This document shows, piece by piece, positions 1-9,800 of a stretch of 64,000 nt of DNA (the stretch's first letter is position 1; each line of letters begins with the position of its first letter). Below the pieces are notes generated by a model. It did no database searches, was not told the DNA's origin, and saw only the letters and a program-made list of their open reading frames with translations. Origin of the DNA: Membranipora membranacea (lineage: Eukaryota > Bryozoa > Gymnolaemata > Cheilostomatida > Membraniporidae); the NCBI GenBank assembly GCA_914767715.1, contig OU612066.1:32956283-33020282 (forward strand), read 5' to 3'. The translations under genes and the position numbers were made by a program.

Positions 1-40
1 CACTGTGATAATATGATAGCATTGATATTTCATGTTGCAG

Positions 41-3004
41 CCGAGATAACTACTGCAGTGAGGAAGACGGACATGAGACTTGGTCTCTACCATTCTCTGT
101 TTGAATGGTACAATCCACTGTACAAGATGGATGCTGATAGTGGTCACAAGACTCAGCTCTTCGTTAAGGTATGATATGTCAGTAGTGTCAAACTGCTGTA
201 TACTTTATATTAGTACGACGACGTCACATGCAACAGTGCGTGAAAGTCTTTCAAATGAGCAATAACATATCCGGCACTAGCTTCCAGTCTCTTGCCCAGC
301 CCGATCTCCCCAGCATAGTATACCCTTTGCTTAGCCTAGATATATGCATATATAGTTGCGGTTGAAATTATAAACAACTATCAATTATGAATGATATCGC
401 AGAAAATGGCAGTTGTTCACCCTACTCTCCCAACGTCAACGCATGACACTGCCCTTATGTAAGATTAAATACGATTTTACAGGGGAAGACAATCCCGGAG
501 TTACATGAGTTGGTGAACACATACAAGCCTGATCTGTTATGGTCTGACGGAGATTGGATGGCCAACTCCACCTACTTTACTTCTAAGGATTTCCTTGCCT
601 GGCTTTATAACGAGAGGTAACTTGAGATGACTTTCTCTGTATTTTAGTTTTGAAGCTATGATGTCCAATTAAATATTGTGGTTTGCTTGATAATTATGAT
701 TCTTGGCATCCAGCTTTCACTTTCGGAGCTTAACATTTCTTCTGACAAAGCATAGAACTGCAATTATTCAATTCATGCTAACAGATATTTGAATCCACAT
801 ACTTGAGTTACGCTTTTTATGCAGACTTCACCAGTTGTTATGTTTATGTGTGCTGATATCTATTCATTGGCAGCCCAGTAAAAGACCATGTGATAGTCAA
901 CGATAGATGGGGGACTGACGCCCGATGTAAACATGGTGATTATCTCAACTGTGATGACAAGTATAATCCAAAGGTAAGACCCTACAGTTTCGTATGACAA
1001 ATTCAAATTCATTTTGATAAGATGAGAAGATATTGATGTTCTGTTTTTTGTTAATTTATTACTCCATTCAGTAAACGATATAATTATGATTTCAGTATTT
1101 CAGATCAAATGAAACTCAATGTGAAAATGTTTCCGTCCATACTAACTGGGATTTGAGCATTAATCTTAGTTTATTTTGTGTTTTGCTTGCGTATCAGGTG
1201 CTACAGAAGCGTAAATTTGAGAATTGTGACTCGGTACAGAAGCAAGCCTGGGGATACAGACGGGATGATGATCTGAGTGACTATCACTCAATATCTGATA
1301 TACTCACATCTATTGCGCAGACTATCAGGTAAATTTTCACATCTATAGTGCAGACTATCAGGTAAATTGACCTACAAGAGTCCATTCAATGCTTAAATGG
1401 CAAGAAAGTAACACTTGCTTATCAAATTGGTAAAAGTAAAAAAGTCGACTTTTTGTGATAATTTCATAGTAGATTGGGGTATTCAAAATTTCAACTTTTT
1501 CATTGTAGTTGTGGAGGTAACTACTTATTGAATATTGGTCCGACACATGATGGTAGAATCATGCCGATATTTGAGGAGAGACTTAGACAGATGGGGGCGT
1601 GGCTTAAGATTAACGGAGAAGCCGTTTATTCCAGCAAGCCTTGGACTTATCAGAATGACACAGCTTCTGGCAATGTTTGGTATGTTTGTTTGGTTGTATA
1701 TTTGGGGCTCAGACTAGTCTACGTATGGTGAGCCCATCGCAGAAGAATTTTTCAATTAGGCCTCTGGTGCCGCGCTGCTGAAGTTATGCAACATTGTTTC
1801 AAAATGAAAATTTAAAGCCTTTCGGGAAAAAAAGTCAGCGATATAAATAGGAGCTGTTCCTCCTATGAAAAAATATGGTATTGCTGTGAGGTATTTAATT
1901 GACTGTACTGTACAAGCCCAAGCTGTAGTCGAATATGGAACAAATAAGGCTTGGGATCATAGTCTCAAAATTATTGTTTAAGTAATTTCAGTACATACAA
2001 AACAGAAATCTGAGACTTGTAAGACAGAATTTTTACAAAGAAATACCTACGACGTACCTCATCAAAAATAGTATTCAAAATGATCTGCTGCTTTGAATCA
2101 TCAGATATTTGGAATTATCTGTTTATATACTATGCGAGTACAATAGACAGTTTTCTGAGTTCCTATATATGCCTCAATTCGGAGTTGTCCTCTCTCCGGT
2201 TTGGTACTTTTAACCCACGCCGCATAGGAAAAACCTGCTGAAAGAGGGTTATATTGAAAACCGCTAATGTGAGGATAAAAATGATTTTTGATTCAGAGTC
2301 TGCACCATTGAAAACTCTGTGAGACAGGGTTTCCAAATCATTGGAGGCTTGAATGTTGATAAATCTTAATTTTAGTGACGAAACTCGTGAAAGATTCTGC
2401 CAAATTGTCCGCAAAACAGACGGAATATCCTATAATTGACTATCCAAATACTAAAATTATTTCCCAAACTAGGTCCATATGAGTTTTCAATGTTGCAGAT
2501 TCTGAATCAAAAATAATTTGTATCCTATTATAAGCGGTTTTAAAGTTAACCCTCTTTTCAGCACGTTTTTCCTATGCGGCATGGGTTAAAAGTACCAAAC
2601 TGGAGAGAGGACAACTCAAAATTGAGGCCTAAATCAGAGCTCAGAAAACTGTCTATTAAAGAGTACAATTAAAGAGTAAACCGAGAAAGTTGATAATGTT
2701 GTGAGTTTTTAAGTCATGATTGATTTTTATCAGGTACACAATGAACAAATCTAACAGCTCTGCCTCAGGATACAGCGTTTATGCTTTTGTTCTCGACTGG
2801 CCAGAAGATAACACACTGAAGCTTGGATCTCCTGAGTCCACAGATAAAACTACTGTTAGTATGCTCGGATATACAGGGGGTCCCTTTAAGTGGTCTGGTT
2901 ATAGTAATACTGCTGGTCTGGTGGTCAAGTTTCCTTTTATCCCACCTAACAAACTTCCCTCTTACCATGCCTGGGTTCTCAAGATCGACAATCTAGCTAA
3001 CTGA
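41..3004 (+). CDS. FUCA: alpha-L-fucosidase copy A (GH29), 3' exons only
   Basis: This is a glycoside hydrolase family 29 enzyme that removes terminal alpha-L-fucose from glycoconjugates, in the lysosome or outside the cell. Only the last six exons lie in the window: 41-168, 483-616, 874-973, 1198-1328, 1509-1679 and 2734-3004 (stop TGA 3002-3004). All have GT-AG borders and compatible phases, and each has exactly the same length as its counterpart in copy B. Exon 483-616 carries WSDGDW, whose first Asp is the family nucleophile. Exon 874-973 gives VNDRWG. Exon 1198-1328 has FENC, matching the acid/base Glu region, followed by WGYRRD. Exon 1509-1679 gives [14 protein letters not shown]. The last exon is the C-terminal beta-sandwich. 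The signal-peptide and N-terminal barrel exons lie left of the window. Intron 1680-2733 contains a 516-bp foldback element. Family assignment is very secure; exon borders are by eye. Confidence 0.93.
2142..2657. mobile_element. 516-bp foldback element, copy 1 (MITE-like)
   Basis: Long terminal inverted repeats run inward from AATAGACAGTTTTCTGAG at 2142 and from its complement ending at 2657. Each arm is about 150 bp and includes the shared block CTCTCTCC..GGTACTTTTAACCCA..CCGCATAGGAAAAA. The unique centre (about 2350-2460) encodes nothing. It lies inside intron 1680-2733 of fucosidase copy A and is absent from the matching intron of copy B, so it inserted after the duplication or was lost from B. 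A second copy of identical length sits at 25359-25874 in the opposite orientation. No clean target duplication is visible, although GAGTACAAT occurs just outside both ends with a 6-bp offset. Confidence 0.85.
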
Positions 3005-4610
3005 TAATCACTAGTCTTACTAAGTCAAAGTCTAGAAGTTCAAGTCTAAGTCAAGATTGTTTTGCCTGCTTACATCTACATATTTTGCTAACAATATTCC
3101 ATAGTATAACCTCCTTGATGTTAACTGTAGATGAAAAATGAAGTAGGTCCCAAGTCTGGTTATTTTCACGAATTTGAAAGCCTTGGGTGTTCACTATCAT
3201 ATTTTTTTTACTTCTTTTTTTCAAACTTTTATCTGTTGCTCATAATATTGGGAGAACATTCCAGCTCTATCTCATTTTCGTCGGCCTTCCTTAACTAAGA
3301 TTTAATACCTTTCTTATTGTCCATGTAATCTCAACGCAATACTTGGAGAGATCTTCGCTCGAAAAGCTGCACATATATTTAGATCTGATTTCTTTTGCAA
3401 ATAGCTATGATAAAATTATACAGGCAAAGGTATAGGAAACATACCACTACTGTAAAATATAAACGTGATATATTTCATTCTCTTGAACTTTTGGAACTCA
3501 ATACTGTTTTTTTTCTATTTATTGCATCTTTTAATACATTGTATATCCAATATACCTTCCACCATACTACTCGGCTCCTCCTACGTTCAGTGCTGCAGAT
3601 TCAACTTTGGTAGTTGCACAGTGTGATGCAGGTCAATGGGTTTATGGGATGTTACCTGTGCCACCAGATAAGTCGTCAGCCAGTACGCTCAATTCGCAAC
3701 TGTGACAACATCATTTTAGTCCGGTGCTAATCATGTAAATTTTGGATGTTGTGTGAAATTCTAAAGAGGCTGTATTTGCTATCAATAACAACCTGACGCT
3801 GATGTCAGAATGAGAATAATTCTACATTTCATTTTAATGGTTCTAGCCCCTAAGTGGGTACTGTGACCTGAACAAGTGAACATGTGAATATAACAGAAAA
3901 GGGTACTGCATGCTAACTGGCAAGGAGTTAGAAGTCACTTCCAATGCCAAGCAGCCAAATTGTTGAGATAGTTCTAGGATGAGCCCGTTCGTTAATAGTT
4001 ATTGTGAGTTTGTGACGGGGCATAGGCGTAGGCCTATAGACATTGATACAAGTCCATTTAGTCTATTACTCGATTTAGTCTATTTTTATGCTAAGGCCAG
4101 TACAACCACCCCGTCATTCTGCGCATGCTCAGCCCTGGGCATGAGCTGATCTCTGCAAAATTGAGCCTCGGAATTCCGAAGCCATCTGATTGGCTACCTG
4201 CTCTGGTGGTATGCTCTTCAATGCGTGCGGAATTGATATTGATAGTTATTCTCTCTTGTCACTATTAGCTGATTTTGATTGGCAGTTCATGCAGGGGCTA
4301 TCCCATTCTCCCTGACCAAATTTTTCTCTCAGAACCTAGACTAAACTCATTGTTCTTGCACATGCGCAATTTAAAGTCACGCATGATTTATACTTAGCCT
4401 TACGACATCTACTTTGTGGTAACTAAAGCCTAGTTTATCAGTGATCTACATGCCCAGTCAGATCACGAGAGTCAGTATGCCACCCCGTCCCAATAAAACC
4501 AGCGATGATCCTCTCCTCAGGCTATAATTGAATTGAAATTGAAATTAATCATAATGGTAATACAACAACATTAGCTATCTGTATAATTTTAGCTTAGCAT
4601 GGGGAACCAA
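3005..4610. other. intergenic, no gene seen
   Basis: 3' flank of fucosidase copy A up to the tRNA gene. I see no coding exon and no strong repeat. The 72-codon open frame near 3395 has no family resemblance and low-complexity composition. Confidence 0.6.
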
Positions 4611-4726
4611 GTCAGGATGGCCGAGTGGTCTAAGGCGCCAGACTCAAGGCAAAGCCTTTCACTGAATCAGTGAAGCAGTGTTCTGGTCCACATATGTGGG
4701 CGTGGGTTCGAACCCCACTTCTGACA
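4611..4726 (+). tRNA. tRNA-Leu(CAA), intron-containing
   Basis: The mature sequence is split by a 32-nt intron (4649-4680) immediately after the anticodon loop G37, the canonical position. The acceptor stem GTCAGGA pairs with TTCTGAC, with A as discriminator base. The anticodon is CAA in loop CTCAAGT between CCAGA and TCTGG. A long variable arm (CCACATATGTGG) marks a class II tRNA. The T-arm is GTGGGTTCGAACCCCAC. The intron folds on itself (CACTGAATCAGTG). It lies 1.6 kb downstream of fucosidase copy A; a near-identical gene follows copy B. Confidence 0.95.
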
Positions 4727-4883
4727 GAGATTTTGCAATTAAGAAACCGACACAAGGCTTTATGAAAACCTTCCTTTATGAAAAAATGCCCTGTCTTTGG
4801 AGGCCCCATCTTCCTAGTCCTACGATAACAATGCTGGTAAATAAAGTGTTGATTCAATTTACAGACGCAAGCACTGCTTGAAG

Positions 4884-5016
4884 TAGTCTAAGTGCTCAGA
4901 CTCCAAGGCGCAGGGAGTTACTTGCGCAAGCTATCAAACTCCTCTCCCCTTCTCCGGGGAGTTTGATAGCTTGCGCAAGTAACTCCCTGCGCCTTGGAGT
5001 CTGAGCACTTAGACTA
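4884..5016. mobile_element. 133-bp perfect palindromic MITE with 9-bp TSD
   Basis: Two 59-bp arms (4884-4942 and 4958-5016) are exact reverse complements around a 15-bp loop. The element is flanked by an exact 9-bp direct repeat, TGCTTGAAG (4875-4883 and 5017-5025), the hallmark of a transposition target duplication. Termini are TAGTCTAAGTGC. There is no coding capacity, so it must be mobilised in trans. A 9-bp duplication is typical of Mutator-like (MULE) families, but I cannot assign the superfamily by eye. Confidence 0.9.
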
Positions 5017-5439
5017 TGCTTGAAGAGTTAAGCTGCAGAAATTTTATAGCATTTGAGGTATTAAATAACCATTCAAATAAGAATGTTTTACTGTTAGTTA
5101 AGCCTTGTACCCACCAATGTGCTTTTTTAATCTCAGGAATTTCTAAGATTTTGCACTGGCAATCATTAAAGAGTTTGTGGGTACCACAAAATGCAGCACA
5201 ACATATCGCACAACATAACGAAAGTAGAATCAATTCTACTTTCGTGGGAAGGTATTTGTAAACGCACGATCTCTGTGTATTTTGTACCCATCAATCACAG
5301 CAATGCACAAGTGGTCGTGCATGATCACAGATGAGTTCCTGGGACAGTTATGCTGTTGAAGCAATGAGTATTTATAATCTTTGGTTGATGGGTACCAGGC
5401 TTTAGTGATGTCAATATTTGTGTATCACTGTATTGGCAG

Positions 5440-5993
5440 CGGTAACTGTAAATTGCTGAACAGGCTGAACGGACTGAACAGCTGAACAGAAATTCTCAGA
5501 CTAAAATTATCATTTGTAGTCATTTCTCTGGGTGACTATCACTTCTCAAACATATTCCTCTTAACCAAATGATTTGATGAGTCATTAAGTTCCTGTTGGC
5601 ACCTAATATAACACATTTAGAGCAAGCAAATGAAGCAATCAATGTGCCATTTCTGACCAAATCTGATGGTGTTCTGGAAATTGGACACCAGAAACATTAT
5701 CCAGCTCAGCCTTCCATCCAGCCAGTCTTAACAAGCTTTGTTTATAGGGGGAGGGGGGCTACTTTCCATCCATTCACTAGTAGTGAAACGACGAAAAAAT
5801 TACTGTGAATAAAATTGAAAGAAACAAAGGTGAATGCAAACTTAAAATAAATAATTTAATGAGAAGAATATAAAGAATTGTCCATGCTTATGCAAAATTA
5901 GCCAATCATGTAAAGAATCAAACAAATAGTAGTCTGAGAAATTCTGTTCAGCTGTTCAGTCTGTTCAGTCTGTTCAGCAATTTACAGTTACCC
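5440..5993. mobile_element. 554-bp TIR element with 9-bp TSD
   Basis: Terminal inverted repeats of about 64 bp begin (C/G)GGTAACTGTAAATTGCTG and contain several degenerate copies of a CTGAACAG motif. The element is flanked by an exact 9-bp direct repeat, TATTGGCAG (5431-5439 and 5994-6002). The interior (about 5510-5930) holds only a 70-codon open frame near 5596 that resembles nothing I know. It is a non-autonomous DNA transposon inserted 0.7 kb downstream of the first tRNA-Leu gene. The termini differ from those of the palindrome at 4884. Confidence 0.85.
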
Positions 5994-6002
5994 TATTGGC
6001 AG

Positions 6003-6892
6003 GGAATGGAAGTGGGACAGTAATATTGTTGATGCATTCAATTTTTTTAATCATTATTGATAGCAAAGAGCTAAAATTGATGAAATAAAATATATCACAA
6101 TCACAATTTTTAATCATTTAGCGCATGCTTTTTTAGAACTATCATAGACTGTCTCATAAGCCCAGTCTATTATCCAACAAAGGTTTCTTTTCTGTGCCAA
6201 AAAACCTTGGTTGCTCCCATAGAGTTAGTATATAATAATTTCACTGTTGCTCCTGATAAAGTTAAGTCTCTATGAGCAGCAGGCAGGTATTGTAGCTGCT
6301 TGCGGTTCTGTCTCGGTATAGATATGTGTCATTTAATTTAAGGAATAAGCTTCGGTTCTAAGTGGCAACCTGCAATCCTATCCATCTTCAAACCTGGAAA
6401 GGTAAAGCATTTGCCATTTAATTTGAGCAATGAGAAAAAGAAGTGTGTACATTTACAAACCACAACCAAAATACATTTAGTTGTGTATAGAAAGGAAGAA
6501 TTCAGAGTGGATACAGAGCTTGAATTTCAGCCAACTTGTCTGTTTAGTTAGATGGTTACTTGTCAACAGATAAAAGGGGTAGCAAGTAAAAATTTCAAGA
6601 TACATTTATAAATGTTCAATTTGACAATATTCTTTATTACATAGTAAATATTTAATGTTTTGAGACGGTGTTTGAAAACTTCATGAATAACAGATATACA
6701 GTGAATCAGAAGTTAATAATTGTTGCATGATAATGCTTGCCACTCTTATTGGTATTGGTTCAGTCCACAATATATAATCTCCTCGATGTTTAGAAATTGT
6801 ATGGAGTTGTGTTATAGAAATGTTGTGAAACAGCACAATTATCCAATGATTGCAGTGAGTGCAAACTACTAGGTTGAGTAACTAGAGAGAAA
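6003..6892. other. upstream region of fucosidase copy B
   Basis: About 0.9 kb of AT-rich DNA with no gene or repeat recognised. An AATATATAATC string near 6767, roughly 120 bp before the fucosidase start codon, could be a TATA-like element; this is weak. Confidence 0.4.
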
Positions 6893-9800
6893 ATGAAACT
6901 GTATCTGCAGATCTTGTCTCTCTATTTTGCTCTGGCTGCACAAAAGTGCTATGCCACGGGTCCCTACGAGCCGACATGGGAGTCTCTAGATACTAGGCCA
7001 TTGCCTCAATGGTTTGATGATGCAAAGATTGGCATATTCATTCACTGGGGAGTGTTCTCTGTGCCTGCCATGCATGGCTCTAACTTCTGGGAGTTCTGGC
7101 ATGACTCCAAACCTGGTGACTACTACTATGAGTTTATGAAGAAGAACTACAGAGATGACTTCACATATGCTGATTTTGCTCAAGGTTTCACTGCTGAGCT
7201 ATTTGATGCTGACAAATGGATTAACCTGTTCCAAGATGCTGGGGCAAAGTATGTAGATAGATATGATAATTGAATGAAAAGAAAAAGTATTTAATTGGCT
7301 GTTCATGCAGCTTTCGATTCAACTGTTTAGATAATTCAACTCCCTTTATCTTTTGATGTGCACCAGCCTGCGGAAGGAAAAGACCGAAACAACATAGCTC
7401 CTGCAGACAGTGGAAAATTACATTTTCACCTGCGTTTTTGTCTGTATGCAAATTTTCTCAACCATGCTATTGTGTATTCAAGAGAGCATTGGGATGATGT
7501 GATATGAAATCACAGTAGGCCCTATGCAGTTTGAGTGTTTTGGGAAGGCGGGGTACGTTGTCGTTGAGCCAGTTTTTACATATTTGATTGTAACATGCAA
7601 TTGAATTGCGCCAGATTATCAAAACTTGGCACTGAAATAGGTCTTCATGTCTTCCATCAACATGAGTGAGGTCAGAAACCTACTGCAGCAAGAAAAGGAA
7701 ATATTGCTGTTTCAAAAAATATTGGAAAGCGGCTCAACGTGCCCCAAGCACGGGGCACGTTGAGCCGGGTCCGCATTTTGTATAGGGTACGTTGAGCCAC
7801 TCTGTTATGGTCATCTCTTTGCTGGTCACAACTTTTTAATTCATTGCAACCATAAGAAATAAAGAAAAGCAACCTAATTCATTGCAACAGCGCAGTTTTT
7901 CACTCAATTGAACTATAAAATATAATTCGCAACACAAAATAAATCTCTGAAACATTTGCGGTAGAGAAAAACTTGCACACGGCAAACTTGATGATAAGTG
8001 AAGGGAAAAGTGAACTCAGAGTAATTGCTAACTTCATTAAAGAAACATCAATTACAATGTTTCTGTTTTTGTGTACATATACTTCATTATACACTTTCAT
8101 AATTTATAACATTTATATACTGCAGGGCATGGCTCAACGTGCCCCATCGGGCATGGCTCAACGTGCCCCATCGGGCATGGCTCAAAGTGCCCCATCGGGC
8201 ATGGCTCAAAGTGCATGGCTCAACGTACCCCATCGGGCATGGCTCAACGTACCCCATCGGGCATGGCTCATCGGGCATGGCTCAACGTACCCCATCGGGC
8301 ATGGCTCAACGTGCATGGCTCAACGTACCCCATCGGGCATGGCTCAACGTGCATGGCTCAACATACCCCATCGGGCATGGCTCAACGTGCATGGCTCAAC
8401 GTACCCCATCGGGCATGGCTCAACGTGCATGGCTCAACGTACCCCATCAGGCATGGCTCAACGTGCATGGCTCAACGTACCCCATCGGGCATGGCTCAAC
8501 GTGCATGGCTCAACGTACCGCATCGGGCATGGCTCAACGTGCATGGCTCAACGTGCCCCATCGGGCATGGCTCAACTAGCCCCAACAGCCTGTTTTTCAC
8601 TTTCAACTCAAGTTTAACAAAATCTCTCCATCAGAGATAAGTTTAGATTATGTGAAATTGAGACTAAATATGATGTTATCACATAATATAAGTTGCAAAT
8701 TCTCAGTCACGCCCTGTTGAGAATAGATGAAATTTCCGTCGATTAGCGTATTATTTACTTTTTACGATAAAAACGATGAAAAACTAAATAATTATCTTCC
8801 CTTAGTAGCTTTCTTTATTTTTGTCTGCTCAAAAAGGGTGCCCTTGGTCACATGACCTCTGATGGAGGGGAAAACTCAACACATAAAATGGTATTTGAAA
8901 AAAGTGGGGTGGATCAACGTGCCCCATGGCTCAACGTGCCCCGCCTTCCCCTATGCCTGTAGCAGTTTCACCCAGATATTCCATCATTGCTAACTTCACG
9001 CTCATATCAAATAATAAATCTTTTCACCTCCATAGGCTATCCCCGAATGTATCACCCATCATTAGGTAATAACACCAAGTTAGGCACGGTATGGCTTAGC
9101 AAGTGATCAAAGGTTATTGCCGTAGGCTTGGACTGAACTTCACATCTGCACATCAATGCACACTGAGAATGTTTCAACATTGCAAAGCGAAATCCAAACT
9201 TTCGTTAGCCTCCTATTCAGAAAGTTGAAGTGTTTATTTTAGAGTGAAAGTGAAATGAAACCCTGCTTCCTCTTATTACAGGTATACGGTACTGATCACC
9301 AAACATCATGAAGGATTCTGTAATTGGAAAACTAACTACTCGTTTAACTGGAATTCCATGCAAGTCGGACCTAAAAGAGACCTTGTAGGTGAGGACCTGT
9401 GATGCACACTCCTTTTTGGTGTGCTGTCCTGCTTCAATTTGAGCTTTCTATAGTTACATGGCTTGTGCTTTCCCTATAATCAATGAGGGAGTTTATCTGA
9501 TGTAATGATATGATATCTCTAACATTAAATATCATCATTTGGCTTTGGTTTACGGGCACCAAACCAATGGTCACTGACAGTATAATTTAATGTTTACCAC
9601 ATGAGTTATAGTTTGGCTATCAAAGAACCCTTTTAACTTGGGTGCTCATCATCCTTTGCCTGCAAATAAACTGTGTTTGTTCCTCTTTTGCAAACTGTCA
9701 ATCTAGTTTGCCCCCCAACTGACGTATCCCTGGTCAATCACATGGGTTGGTATGAGATGCATATGTTGTGGTTGGACCACATACTAACCGGGCATGATAA

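Noticed and set aside
7973-8640. Three overlapping long forward open frames (141-214 codons)
   Set aside because: They are created by the stop-free minisatellite; the repeated peptides occur in every frame and lie inside a fucosidase intron.
8965-9230. Possible extra exon between fucosidase B exons 1 and 2
   Set aside because: Exon 1 joins exon 2 exactly at the conserved [14 protein letters not shown] region; no residues are missing.
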